A DNA stretch of 64,000 nt from Hoylesella enoeca JCM 12259 (GCF_000613405.1 NZ_BAIX01000005.1:62001-126000), one strand, 5' to 3'. Shown: positions 26,374-36,113, counted from the first letter of the stretch. A program made the numbers and translations. The notes: a model not told the origin generated them from the sequence alone.

Positions 26374-28061
26374 ATGAAACGCATTGTCATTTTATATTTA
26401 GCCGTTTTTTGCGTCCTCGGTTCAGGTGCGCAGCAGCGTCGCTCCGCACAAAAGGCGCAGCCGAAAACTACGAAAGTAGTCAAGAAAAAACCTGCAACAA
26501 AGGGCAAGAAAGCACCGGCTGTTAAGGCAAAACGCCCTTCGAGCACTGCGGCGGCATACGCTTCGGTGCGTAAATTGCAGTCACAACGGGCCGAAATACA
26601 GAAGAAAATTAAGCAGCAAGAACGTGCCCTGCGCGCCAATCAGGCTGATGTCAAACAGCGATTGCAGAACTTAATGGTCATCAACAGCGAGATAGACGAG
26701 CGCCAAAAGTCGATCGATGGCATTCAGAAAGACATCCATCAGATCGATGGTAACATCGGAATCCTCAAATCGCAGTTGCAAACCTTAGAGCAGCAGTTGA
26801 CCGATCGCAAAACCAAATATATCCAATCGATGCGCTATATGGCCCGTCACCGCTCCGTTCAGGATAAGATGATGTTCGTATTTTCGGCTAAAAACTTCAC
26901 GGAGATGTATCGCCGGCTTCGCTTTGTGCGCGAATATGCGGCATTCCAACGGGCTCAAGGCGAGATTGTCAAGGCCAAACAGCTGCAAGTAAATGATAAA
27001 CACAAGCAGTTGGAGACCGTCAAAGGCTATAAGAACAACCTGCTCTACAAAGATAAACGCGAGCACGCCGCCCTACAAACGAAGCAAGATGAGCAGAAGA
27101 AAGTGGTGCAGAACCTGCAAAACCAACAGCGAACCATTCAGGCGATTATTGCTGAACAGCGCAAGAAAGACGCTGCACTAAATGCCATTATCGACCGAAT
27201 GGTGGCCGAAGAGGTTGCAAAAGCCCGGGCACGAGCCGCTGCCGAGGCCAAACGAAAGGCCGAAGCAGCTGAGGCTGCACGGCGTCGCGCACAGGAGTTA
27301 GCTCGTAAAAAGGCAGCAGCCGAGGCTGCCGCACGTGAGAATCAGCGCCGAATTGCCGAGCAAAAGCCCGTGAAGCACAGCTGAAAGCAGAAGCCCGAGC
27401 AGCAGCTCAGGCTGAAGAGAACGCTCAGAAAGCCCGACTCGCAGCCGCGGAAAAGGCTAAAAAAGAGGCAGCCGATAATGAAGCGCGGGCCGCCGCAGAG
27501 CGAAAAGCACGCACGGAATTGGCTGCTCGTGAGGCCGAAGCGGCCCGATTGGCTGCCGAACGCAAGGCAATGGCCGAGCAAGAACGTAACAACAGGGCTA
27601 TAGCAGAGGCTAAAAAGAATGCGGAAGAGGCTCGCCGGCTCAGTACTGTGGATCGAATGATGTCCGGCGGATTTGAAGCTAATAAAGGAAGACTGCCTAT
27701 GCCCATTACAGGCAGCTATCGGGTGGTAAGCCATTTCGGGCAATACAACGTGGAAGGATTGAAGAATGTAACGCTCGATAACAAAGGAATCAACATCTTG
27801 GGACAGTCGGGCTGTATGGCACGAAGCATCTACGACGGCGAAGTAAGCGGCATTTACGGCTACAGCGGCACGTATGTCGTGATGGTTCGGCACGGTGCTT
27901 ACATTTCCGTTTACTGCAATTTGAAGTCGGTAAGTGTATCGAAAGGGCAGCGGGTAAGCACTCGTCAGAGTCTCGGAGCTGTCGGAACCGACAACATCTT
28001 ACAGTTCCAGCTTCGTCGGGAAGCCGCTAAACTCAACCCCGAAGTGTGGTTGGGGCGGTGA
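26374..28061 (+). CDS. EnvC-like murein hydrolase activator, one frameshift
   Basis: A 562-codon periplasmic protein. After the signal peptide comes a Lys/Ala-rich region, then long coiled coil (about residues 60-275) and an Ala/Arg/Glu-rich helix (residues 280-435). The last 120 residues are an M23/LytM-type domain. The frame breaks at about 27360: restoring one G in GCCGAGCAAAAG gives RRIAEAKAREAQLKAEA, continuing without stops to 28061. The LytM domain lacks zinc ligands: the usual GIDI reads GINI and the usual LHF reads LQF, so it should be inactive and work, like EnvC, by activating an amidase at division. Its place at the end of dut-TPR-DUF4292 is standard. Confidence 0.87.
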
Positions 28062-28106
28062 GGATTGACGATTGTCAATTCGCAATTGAAAATAAGGCCG
28101 TTTTTC

Positions 28107-28194
28107 AGTAACTGTTAATCGCACGACAACTAAGCATGAATTGTCGTGCGTTTAACGGTTAGTCACACGGCGTTTAACGGCTTTTCAGAAAAGA
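28107..28194. repeat. 22-bp phased palindrome array 6
   Basis: Units at 28107, 28129, 28151 and 28173 (AGTAACTGTTAATCGCACG, ACTAAGCATGAATTGTCGTG, TTTAACGGTTAGTCACACGG, TTTAACGGCTTTTCAG). The remaining part of this gap holds TTTG 28314-28317 and TACTTTTG 28334-28341, a possible promoter with a short 16-bp spacer. Confidence 0.75.
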
Positions 28195-28401
28195 GAATAT
28201 ATACAGTAGCCTTTATAGGACTATGTTCTTATCGTTGAAAAACACTTCGGATGCTATTCAAGTATTTGCTATTCGCCCACAAATATTAACTGTTAATCTC
28301 TATTAAGTGAACTTTGTGTTCAGTCTTCCGTTGTACTTTTGCAAGTGAAAACCAAATAAAATCATGAACAAAAAGAATAATTTAACACCACGAAAAGGGA
28401 A

Positions 28402-28839
28402 ATGGAACAAGACGAAAAACTGAGAATGACCGACGATTCGGTCTGTGAAACACTATCCGCAACGTATGCACGACAACATTTAGTGCACGCTTTCGTAAGA
28501 CTACTCAATGCTTCGCCCGATGACGGATTGCATTGGATCGGGACGAAAACGGATTTTTTTGAAATCGCATATATTGTTTTTGATGACGGATCTGCTTATA
28601 ACGAACTGGGGCAACGACCCTCTTTTTCAGAACTTGTGACGCGTGCCTGTGCTGTCTTTCATGTCGACAGACCGGCTAATCCACGGGCTTATGTCAATCG
28701 TGCACACGTTCGTAAAGGCACATTTCTGCGTCCGTTGTTGGAACGCTATCGGCTGATGCTCACCACGGGAATGAATGTGGATCCGCTATCGAGATTCATC
28801 TGCTGCCGCAAATCGCATCGGAAACCCGGATGTAAATGA
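28402..28839 (+). CDS. RteC-like domain protein (orphan)
   Basis: A 145-residue protein. The block LHWIGTKTDFFEIAYIVFDDGSAYNELGQRPSFSEL, then FHVDRPANPRAYVNRAHVRKGTFLRPLLERY, resembles the C-terminal part of RteC, the regulator that controls excision of Bacteroides conjugative transposons. Only that domain is present and no integrase, rteA/rteB or other mobile-element gene is nearby, so it is either a small stand-alone relative or a remnant. A 19-codon ORF (28364-28423) overlaps its start region. Assignment is by pattern and moderately sure. Confidence 0.6.
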   Translation: MEQDEKLRMTDDSVCETLSATYARQHLVHAFVRLLNASPDDGLHWIGTKTDFFEIAYIVFDDGSAYNELGQRPSFSELVTRACAVFHVDRPANPRAYVNRAHVRKGTFLRPLLERYRLMLTTGMNVDPLSRFICCRKSHRKPGCK

Positions 28840-28852
28840 GTGAGACGACTGA

Positions 28853-29515
28853 TCAATACGCGTTTTCAGAGATACAAAATGGCCTCGTTGCTTGGTTAAA
28901 AAGTAAGTCGAGGATGCTCAGATTGGGTTGGAAGCCGTGTTTCTGTTCATAAACTTGATAGTATCTGCGGGCTTGAAAATCGGCGTCGGGCAACGGATGC
29001 TTCGGTCGAATAGCGTCTCGGAAATCGGCTATCGTGCTCTGTTCTGCTGTCGAAGTTGCTGAAATGTCTGTTGATCGGGGTGCGTTGACATATTCATCGG
29101 TGAGTTTTAGGCTTGGCATTAGGTCTAAAAGCTCACACATCTTATGGGTAATGGCCAGGTTGAAATCGAAGAGAAAGTTCCATTTTTGAGTGAAAAAAGG
29201 CTGTAAGTCATCTGCATAGAAGTCGAAAAAAGGGCTTTCTCCGTAGGCCGAAAGCAGTGCATTCCAGTGCAATCGACGCCAATCGGCATGATCGCTGATG
29301 CGAATATCGCGCATGAGACACTTGGGTCCGTCATATCGCTTGATAGGAATGGAGAGCGCTTGCAGGCCGTTTGTCGTAGCGATTACACATCGGTTGCGAT
29401 AAGTTTGTTTACAAAAATGATCGTAACGCTCGATCAAACACGTGTCGAACCGATTGAGTTTCTGATACCATTGCACCGGTCCAAAATAGGTGGAAGATAA
29501 CAAGGCTACTGCCAT
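28853..29515 (-). CDS. WbqC-like family protein
   Basis: A 220-residue protein from ATG 29513-29515 (MAVALLSSTYFGPVQWYQKLNRFD). The pattern FGPVQWY...KQTYRNRCVIATTNGLQALSIPIKR...DIRISDHADWRRLHWNALLSAYGESPFFDFYADDL is that of WbqC-like proteins, which occur in polysaccharide and modified-sugar gene clusters; the exact reaction is not known to me. Its start overlaps the end of the degenerate signal-peptidase gene by 10 bp, so it is part of the minus-strand run dapB, lepB, lepB paralogue, wbqC-like. Confidence 0.85.
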   Translation of the reverse strand: MAVALLSSTYFGPVQWYQKLNRFDTCLIERYDHFCKQTYRNRCVIATTNGLQALSIPIKRYDGPKCLMRDIRISDHADWRRLHWNALLSAYGESPFFDFYADDLQPFFTQKWNFLFDFNLAITHKMCELLDLMPSLKLTDEYVNAPRSTDISATSTAEQSTIADFRDAIRPKHPLPDADFQARRYYQVYEQKHGFQPNLSILDLLFNQATRPFCISENAY

Positions 29516-29919
29516 AGACGAAGATTGAAAAGTCGGATGGCTCGTCCTTGGATGCTGTGTCGATGCACAAGCGTGCGCGATTTGCCCGTATTCACCATGT
29601 AGTAATAGCAATTTGGACAACCGCAACGCGTGCAACAATGAGTCGGAAGACGATAGTCGGCTTGTCCGATACGGACAGTATCACCGGGAACAGCTGTTAT
29701 TCGGGCCACGAGTAAGCAGCTATCACCATATACTATAAGGTCGCCCGCAGTGAGATTTGTACGCGAAAGTCGGTTCACCAACACGTGATCGCCGGCCTGT
29801 AAGTGCCATTCTGCATGGTTTTCAGGCACGGTGTAGATGGTGAAAAGATAGGTTCGGACGGACCACATTGCTACAATGGCCGTCGCGAAAACGATGAATG
29901 ACTTAACGAGCGTATGCAT
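29506..29919 (-). CDS. Degenerate signal peptidase I paralogue
   Basis: A 137-residue S26-type protein from ATG 29917-29919 with one membrane helix (residues 5-25). It aligns with the LepB encoded next to it: TVPENHAEWHLQAGDHVLVNRLS against VIPSSSLEKSLLTGDYLFVSKMS, and LLVARITAVPGDTVRI against NYVKRCVGLPGQTLQI. The catalytic Ser is His35 and the catalytic Lys is Ala72, and the GDNR...DSR box is missing, so it should not cleave signal peptides. It carries a cysteine cluster CCTRCGCPNC (Cys95, 96, 99, 101, 104) not seen in the neighbour. The reading frame is clean, so this is a maintained protein, not an obvious pseudogene. Role unknown. Confidence 0.8.
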   Translation of the reverse strand: MHTLVKSFIVFATAIVAMWSVRTYLFTIYTVPENHAEWHLQAGDHVLVNRLSRTNLTAGDLIVYGDSCLLVARITAVPGDTVRIGQADYRLPTHCCTRCGCPNCYYYMVNTGKSRTLVHRHSIQGRAIRLFNLRLWQ

Positions 29920-29936
29920 AGCAAGGTGAAAAAGTG

Positions 29937-30007
29937 AAAAGGTGAGAAAGTGAAGAGATTGGAATCTTGCTCTTTTCAACTCTTCGCTTTTTCACCTTTT
30001 CATCTTT
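29937..30007 (-). terminator. Long inverted repeat between lepB and its paralogue
   Basis: 29937-29957 pairs with 29980-30000 over 21 positions with two mismatches. The left arm is a run of GTGAAAAA-like 8-mers. It could end lepB transcripts or reduce read-through into the paralogue. Confidence 0.5.
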
Positions 30008-31452
30008 TATTTAATGTCATCTACACATTTAAAGAGTCGGTTCCAGCGTATTCCGCTAAATCCTTTATGGTCGGGCGAATGCGACCACCATATAAATATC
30101 GGCTTACCAACAATGTGATCTTCGGGCACGAAACCCCAATAGCGAGAGTCAGCAGAGTTATGTCGGTTGTCGCCCATCATCCAATAGTAATCCATTTTGA
30201 ACGTATATCGATCCGTCTTTTTACCATTGATGTAGATCGAATGCCCTTTCACATCCAATTGATTATGCTCATACACGCGTATCGGACGCTCATATAGCGG
30301 CAGATTACGCATGGTTAGCTTCACAGTCTGTCCTTTTTTAGGAATCCAAATGGGGCCGTAATTATCGCAAGTCCATCCTGTCACGCTGTTAAGTGGATAG
30401 AGGCGCTCGGCCGAAGTATCCATATTGAGCTTCACTTCGGCCACAATATCCTTGCGCGCACGCAATACTTTCGCGGCCGACTCGGTGAGAGGCATACTGC
30501 CGGTTTGATTGAGACTCATGATGTCTTCTGTCGTTATGCCCAATTGTTCGATCAGATTCTCGGGCAGACTCTGCTTCAATTTCACGAAATAAGAATACTG
30601 AACGTTGTCCGGTTCCTTGTTAGGCTTGCCGTCAAGATAAACGATTCGGTTTCTGATCTGCAATGTTTGGCCTGGCAATCCCACACAACGCTTCACGTAA
30701 TTCTCACGTCGATCGGTGGGCCGAGATATGATATCGCCATACTCGCGGGGGTTATCCGCAATGTAGTTGCGCCCTAATGCATAGATGTTTGCAAAGTAAT
30801 GGCGCTGCGCATCAAGGCTAAGCGTATCCGGATTTATTGCAGGATGCTGCTGTGAATAGAGTTGACTGCCAAACGAATAGACCATTTGATAATAGTCACT
30901 GGCTTGCCATTGCGGATCGTTGACAAGCGTATCGCCGGCCGGGAAATTGAAAACCACGATGTCATTGAGCTTCACGTGTCCCAAACCTTTCACTCGTCGA
31001 TAGTCCCAATGTGGCCAATCGAGATACGATTTCATATTGATCAGTGGCATGGTGTGCTGTGTGAGCGGCATTGTGAGCGGTGTCTCGGGAATCCGCGGGC
31101 CATAACTCATCTTGCTTACAAATAGATAATCGCCTGTGAGTAACGACTTTTCGAGCGATGACGAGGGTATGACGTAGTTCTGGAAGAAGTAAAGATTGAT
31201 GAAATAAACGGCCACCAACGCGAAAACCAACGCATCTACCCAACTCATGATGAAGCGAACTGGCCGCTCAGCATCCTTCCACCATTGCCAGTGAATGCGC
31301 TTGGTGATGTACACATCATATATAAACGGTACCACAAGAAGCCCCCACCAACTTCCAACCCAATACAGGAAGAGCAGGTAAAGCACCAGCACGCAGACGA
31401 ATTTGGTCCATTGCACTTTGGGATTGAGCTTAGCTCTCTCTTTGTCTATCAT
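30007..31452 (-). CDS. lepB: Signal peptidase I
   Basis: A 481-residue inner-membrane protease that removes signal peptides. N-terminal membrane helices lie near residues 17-45 and 68-92. Catalytic Ser99 is in VIPSSSLEKSL and catalytic Lys254 in ENYVKRCVGLPG. The GDNRHNSADSRYWGFVPEDHIVGK box closes the fold. The protein is longer than E. coli LepB because of a large insertion between the catalytic residues, usual in Bacteroidetes. It lies just downstream of dapB (gap of 22 bp) and upstream of a catalytically dead paralogue. Confidence 0.95.
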   Translation of the reverse strand: MIDKERAKLNPKVQWTKFVCVLVLYLLFLYWVGSWWGLLVVPFIYDVYITKRIHWQWWKDAERPVRFIMSWVDALVFALVAVYFINLYFFQNYVIPSSSLEKSLLTGDYLFVSKMSYGPRIPETPLTMPLTQHTMPLINMKSYLDWPHWDYRRVKGLGHVKLNDIVVFNFPAGDTLVNDPQWQASDYYQMVYSFGSQLYSQQHPAINPDTLSLDAQRHYFANIYALGRNYIADNPREYGDIISRPTDRRENYVKRCVGLPGQTLQIRNRIVYLDGKPNKEPDNVQYSYFVKLKQSLPENLIEQLGITTEDIMSLNQTGSMPLTESAAKVLRARKDIVAEVKLNMDTSAERLYPLNSVTGWTCDNYGPIWIPKKGQTVKLTMRNLPLYERPIRVYEHNQLDVKGHSIYINGKKTDRYTFKMDYYWMMGDNRHNSADSRYWGFVPEDHIVGKPIFIWWSHSPDHKGFSGIRWNRLFKCVDDIK

Positions 31453-31474
31453 TTTTTCAACTATTTATTCGTTG

Positions 31475-32245
31475 TTAAAGGGAATTCGATAAGAACGGAA
31501 ACAGATCACTCGTGGTGAGTAATCCCGAGTGTGTTGCCGTGTATTCGGCCGCCAAGACAGCTCCGAGTGCAAACCCTTTACGATTGTGTGCATCGTGCGT
31601 CAGCGTAATCCGGTCGGCCTCACTGTCGTAAACCACCGTGTGAATACCCGCCACTTCGCCTCTTCGGAAACTCTCGACGGGGATCGCATCAGCATCGGCC
31701 GCATTGCTTCCCGACACCGTTCCGTCGGCCGCATGCAGTTCGCCTTTTACCCATTGGTGCTTGCGATCGAGTTGGTCGATGATGTCTTCGGCCAACGTAA
31801 TCGCTGTCCCGGAAGGTGCATCGAGTTTATGCACGTGATGCGTCTCCTCAATTCGCACGTCATATTGCGGAAATTGATTCATCAACCGCGCCACATAGCG
31901 ATTCAGAGCAGTAAAAATTGCTACGCCGATCGAGAAATTCGAGGCCCAAAACAGTGTCTGACCATCCTCCGTACACAATCGTTTCACCTCCTCGCCGTGT
32001 TCTTTCATCCACCCCGTAGAGCCGCTCACCACCTTCACATGGTGCTTGAAAGCCCGCAGGTAATTGCCGAAAGCTGCCTGAGGCGTCGTAAATTCGATGG
32101 CCACATCGGCCGAAGCGAAAGCCTCACTATCAAAATCCTGCTGGTTATCGACATCGATAATGCACACGATTTCATGTCCGCGGCTACGTGCTGTCTGCTC
32201 GATCATCCGCCCCATCTTGCCATATCCGATTAGTGCTAACTTCAT
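31475..32245 (-). CDS. dapB: 4-hydroxy-tetrahydrodipicolinate reductase
   Basis: A 256-residue cytoplasmic enzyme of lysine and diaminopimelate synthesis that reduces the dihydrodipicolinate precursor with NAD(P)H. The N-terminus MKLALIGYGKMGRMIE is the nucleotide-binding loop. The catalytic region is ETHHVHKLDAPSGTAITLAE, and SGSTGW and NFSIGV are conserved. I use ATG 32243-32245; an upstream in-frame ATG (32303-32305) would add 20 residues before the Rossmann loop and is less likely. It is the first gene of the dapB-lepB run. Confidence 0.95.
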   Translation of the reverse strand: MKLALIGYGKMGRMIEQTARSRGHEIVCIIDVDNQQDFDSEAFASADVAIEFTTPQAAFGNYLRAFKHHVKVVSGSTGWMKEHGEEVKRLCTEDGQTLFWASNFSIGVAIFTALNRYVARLMNQFPQYDVRIEETHHVHKLDAPSGTAITLAEDIIDQLDRKHQWVKGELHAADGTVSGSNAADADAIPVESFRRGEVAGIHTVVYDSEADRITLTHDAHNRKGFALGAVLAAEYTATHSGLLTTSDLFPFLSNSL

Positions 32246-32322
32246 TTCAAACGTTTTAAAACCTTGCAAAGTTACTGATTTTTGGTAGAATACGCAAGGT
32301 GGCAATTCATAATTCCATTCTA

Positions 32323-32410
32323 ATTAACGGTTGGTTGTGCTGCAACTAATGGTTAGTCAGCGCACGATTAACCGTTAGTTAGCGTGCGATTAAGCATGAA
32401 TTAAAATCCG
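32323..32410. repeat. 22-bp phased palindrome array 7
   Basis: Units at 32323, 32345, 32367 and 32389 (ATTAACGGTTGGTTGTGCTG, ACTAATGGTTAGTCAGCGC, ATTAACCGTTAGTTAGCGTG, ATTAAGCATGAATTAAAATC). It lies in the 598-bp divergent gap between dapB and susC. The rest of that gap is AT-rich with no clear gene. Confidence 0.75.
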
Positions 32411-32671
32411 CCTCATGTCTAACCTCTTAACGTAGAGGGTTGAAACAGCTGTTGACTATCAATTATCAACCATCGACTTAATTTCTATTACTATATTATA
32501 TAAAGGAGAGTTGCACACTAAAATGTTAAAAGTGGGGGTGCGAAGGGGCAATTTATAAAATCTTTTTTGAATTCTCTTGGTCGATACCTCATTTTTATTT
32601 AATTTTGTGACCGATAAATTAAGATTGATCAATAATATCTTTTGACAGATATCCGATATGAAAATAGATCC

Positions 32672-32689
32672 GCAGAGTCATGACTCTGC
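32672..32689. promoter_or_regulatory. Perfect 18-bp palindrome upstream of susC
   Basis: GCAGAGTCATGACTCTGC is fully self-complementary and lies 154 bp before the susC start. It could be an operator or the stem of a leader hairpin. It also sits inside a 46-codon ORF (32658-32798) of doubtful reality. Confidence 0.4.
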
Positions 32690-32843
32690 ACGATCATATC
32701 CTAACTATGGAAAGAAGATCGAGGCCAACAGTCGTCCTATTTTGACAGTGGCGACAAGCATTCGCGTGCTATTTGAATCTCAAAAAAACAATGACTAAAA
32801 CCTTTTAAATGTATAAAAAATAACACAGTTAAACAGCAATCGT

Positions 32844-35800
32844 ATGAAAAGATTTTGTTTATTCATCTTCGGCTTGCTCGTAACGACAGCACTCATGGCC
32901 CAAAACTGGGCAGTCAGTGGCGTTGTTAGAGATGCCGAAACAGGTGAACCGCTGGTCGGAGCCACCATTATCGAAGTGGGAACCAGCAACGGAACAGTCA
33001 CCGATGTGGATGGGAATTTCTCCCTAAAACTGACGAAACAGGCGACACAAGTGCGCTTTTCGTATCTCGGTTACACGGATCAGACCTTGCAGGCAAAAGC
33101 CGGACAGTCGATGACTGTGCGACTCAAACCGCTCGCTCACGAGTTGGGAGAAACGGTCGTTATCGGTTATAGCGGAACGATCATTCGTTCGAAGCTCACC
33201 AATTCGATCTCAAAGGTAAAGAATGAGTCGCTTACCACGGGTATGTTTTCAAATCCGGCACAGGCGCTCAGTGGTACAGTTGCCGGCCTTCGAGTGATTC
33301 AAAACTCGGGTGATCCGAATGCTTCGCCTACCATTGTGTTGCGAGGTGGAACCGATTACAATGGATCGGGTACGCCGTTGATTGTTGTCGACGGTATGAT
33401 TCGCGGCAGCATGAACGATATCAATCCCAATGACATTGAGTCGATGGAGGTGATGAAGGATGCAGGAGCTACTGCTATTTACGGTTCGCGAGCCAATAAT
33501 GGTGTGATTTTAATCACGACTAAAAAGGGAAAAAGTGGTGAAGGAAAAATCAATTTCAACTCAAAACTGTCGTGGAACCACTTCAACAATCCTTATAAAT
33601 TCTGTGATTCGCGTGATTATCTTTACTATGAACGTCGCTCCTATTTATATGCCCAGCAAAAGGGAACAGCCAATTTAAACTCGCTCAGCGGTAATCAACC
33701 TTATGGAACAGGCAATGATTACAATGCCGATGGTAATAAGAGTTCGGCTGGTTTGTGGGGAGTCTATCTCAAAGAGAATCTCAGTGAAGACCTGTATAAT
33801 AAGTTGTTGGGTGAAGGTTGGGAAACAATGATCGATCCGGTAACGGGTAAAGAACTCGTGTTCATCAACAACCACATGGAGGATTTCAATATCAAAACAC
33901 CGAGTTTTTCACAAGATTACAACCTGAGTTACAGTGGTGGAAACGATAGTGGACACTATTACGCTGGCTTGGGATACAATAGGAGCGAGGGAAACGCAAT
34001 CAATAACTTCAATCGAAGATTGTCGGCGTTGCTCAATGTAGACTATAAAATCAAACCGTGGATGACTTCGTTGTCTAACTTCAACTTCTCAACGACCAAG
34101 TATCGGGGTATCTCTCCGTTCACGGGTGAGGCCAATTACTTCTCTCGTAACTTCTCTTATCCACCCACATTCCGTGCTTATAATGCAAACGGTGAATTGC
34201 TTTTGGGTAAGAACTCGGGTGATGGTAATCAACAGTTCTTGGCTAGTGCATGGGACAATGATTACAGTCGGCAGAAGTTTACATTCTCTCAGGATTTCCG
34301 AATCACACCGATCAAGGATCTGACTATTGATTTCAAAGGCGACTGGTTTTATGAATATTATACCTATGAGTCGTTTTACCACACGTATCTCAGCTCTCCG
34401 GGAAGATATAATACAGCGCATAACTCATATGCACAACACGAAAGGCAGCTTACACAAACATACAATATTCTGTTGAACTACAACAAGAGTTTTGGCAATC
34501 ACAGCCTTTCAGCCTTGGCAGGATGGGAGTATTTCCATCAAAAGTACTTGGAAATAGAAGCCAGCGGACATAATCCGAACAACAATTACTTTAAAGATCT
34601 CCAATACACTATTACTGATGAAGGTGCTCGAAGCATTGATTCGGATCATGCAAAATTCATTACCGAATCTTACTTTGCACGTCTCAATTACGACTATGAG
34701 GCTAAATATTTGGCCAGCTTTACGCTTCGTCGCGACGGTATTTCAAAGCTCAGCAAAGACAACCGATGGGGAACTTTCCCCGGAATGTCACTTGGATGGG
34801 TGTTTACTAAAGAAGACTTCATGTCGCGTTTACCGTGGTTGAGCTTCGGAAAACTGCGTGCTTCATTCGGACGTAATGGTAATGTAAACAAAGATTGGGT
34901 TGGAAACTACACCATTCAGGGTGCTTATGGACAGAGTATTTACAATGGTGACCTGGCGTTTTCACTCAGTTCATTGCCCAACTACTACTTAACGTGGGAG
35001 ACATCGCGTACCTTTGAACTTGGCCTTGACCTCGGATTCCTCGATAACAAAATACAAGCCAACTTCACATGGTATGATCGTCGCACATCGAATAAGTATG
35101 CCAACATCACGGTTCCGGCATCTTCGGGATGGACAAGTCATACCTCCAACAACGGAACATTGCAAAACCGAGGTGTTGAATTGGAGTTAAATTACCACGT
35201 ATTGAATACCGGCGACTGGCGTGTTGACCTCGGATTCAACATCGCCAGCAATATGAACAAGATCCTGAAGCTGCCTACCAACGGTCGTGAAAAGAATCGC
35301 CAAGGCGGCTTCGAAGTGTATACCGGCAATGGAACAGAGAAGAAATGGGTCGGCGGTTGGGCCGAAGGCGAACGTCCCGGAGACTTATATGTATTCCAGG
35401 CAGAGGGTATTTACAAGTCATACGATGAAATTCCGGGCAACCTTTTGGATAAAACCACATCCGAAAATGGTGGTAGCAACAAGATCCTTTACGGCCCGAC
35501 GGCTTACAAAAACGAAGGAAAAGCCAATGGAGGATTGGCTATCATGCCCGGCGATGTTAAATGGAAAGACGTCAACGGAGATGGAGTCATCGACAACTAT
35601 GATATGGTGAAAGTGGGAAATACCACTCCCAAATGGACGGGCGGCTTCAACTTGTCGGCTTCTTGGAAAGGACTCACGCTCTCGGCACGCCTTGACTACG
35701 CTCTCGGATTCAAGACTTACGACTCTCGGACATCGTGGATCATGGGTAATATGCAGGGTACTTACAACACGCTTACCAATGTAAAGGACACTTGGTCACC

Positions 35801-36113
35801 TGAAAATCCCAATGCAAAATATCCTATTTATATTTGGGCCGACCAATTAAATGCTCGTAACTATGACCGAACCAGCTCGATATTTGCCTATAATGGCGAT
35901 TATCTTTCATTCAGAGAGCTTACTCTCTCGTATGATTTGCCCAAGTCATTGCTTACTCCGCTGCGCATCGAAGCAATGCGATTGTCTGTCACTGGGCAGA
36001 ATTTGGGCTACTTATGCGAGGCTCCTTACTTCTATTCTCCTGAGGTTTCGAACAACAACGGAGGATATCCGCTGCCACGGATGTTGGTTCTCGGTTTGAA
36101 TGTGACATTCTGA
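32844..36113 (+). CDS. SusC/RagA-type TonB-dependent transporter
   Basis: A 1089-residue outer-membrane receptor. A signal peptide (ends ALMAQ) is followed by a CarboxypepD-regulatory-like domain (NWAVSGVVRDAETGEPLVGATI ... GNFSLKL), then the TonB plug with the family signature NPNDIESMEVMKDAGATAIYGSRANNGVILITTKKGK, then a long beta-barrel that ends in LPRMLVLGLNVTF with a C-terminal Phe. With its SusD partner it imports oligosaccharides or peptides across the outer membrane using energy from TonB. No glycosidase or regulator gene follows, so the substrate cannot be inferred from the operon. Confidence 0.95.
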   Translation: MKRFCLFIFGLLVTTALMAQNWAVSGVVRDAETGEPLVGATIIEVGTSNGTVTDVDGNFSLKLTKQATQVRFSYLGYTDQTLQAKAGQSMTVRLKPLAHELGETVVIGYSGTIIRSKLTNSISKVKNESLTTGMFSNPAQALSGTVAGLRVIQNSGDPNASPTIVLRGGTDYNGSGTPLIVVDGMIRGSMNDINPNDIESMEVMKDAGATAIYGSRANNGVILITTKKGKSGEGKINFNSKLSWNHFNNPYKFCDSRDYLYYERRSYLYAQQKGTANLNSLSGNQPYGTGNDYNADGNKSSAGLWGVYLKENLSEDLYNKLLGEGWETMIDPVTGKELVFINNHMEDFNIKTPSFSQDYNLSYSGGNDSGHYYAGLGYNRSEGNAINNFNRRLSALLNVDYKIKPWMTSLSNFNFSTTKYRGISPFTGEANYFSRNFSYPPTFRAYNANGELLLGKNSGDGNQQFLASAWDNDYSRQKFTFSQDFRITPIKDLTIDFKGDWFYEYYTYESFYHTYLSSPGRYNTAHNSYAQHERQLTQTYNILLNYNKSFGNHSLSALAGWEYFHQKYLEIEASGHNPNNNYFKDLQYTITDEGARSIDSDHAKFITESYFARLNYDYEAKYLASFTLRRDGISKLSKDNRWGTFPGMSLGWVFTKEDFMSRLPWLSFGKLRASFGRNGNVNKDWVGNYTIQGAYGQSIYNGDLAFSLSSLPNYYLTWETSRTFELGLDLGFLDNKIQANFTWYDRRTSNKYANITVPASSGWTSHTSNNGTLQNRGVELELNYHVLNTGDWRVDLGFNIASNMNKILKLPTNGREKNRQGGFEVYTGNGTEKKWVGGWAEGERPGDLYVFQAEGIYKSYDEIPGNLLDKTTSENGGSNKILYGPTAYKNEGKANGGLAIMPGDVKWKDVNGDGVIDNYDMVKVGNTTPKWTGGFNLSASWKGLTLSARLDYALGFKTYDSRTSWIMGNMQGTYNTLTNVKDTWSPENPNAKYPIYIWADQLNARNYDRTSSIFAYNGDYLSFRELTLSYDLPKSLLTPLRIEAMRLSVTGQNLGYLCEAPYFYSPEVSNNNGGYPLPRMLVLGLNVTF

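Noticed and set aside
28402..28839. Conjugative transposon boundary
   Set aside because: No integrase, mobilisation genes or direct repeats were seen near the RteC-like gene.
32658..32798. 46-codon gene upstream of susC
   Set aside because: No family, no clear promoter or ribosome site, and it overlaps a perfect palindrome; kept only as a remark in the findings.
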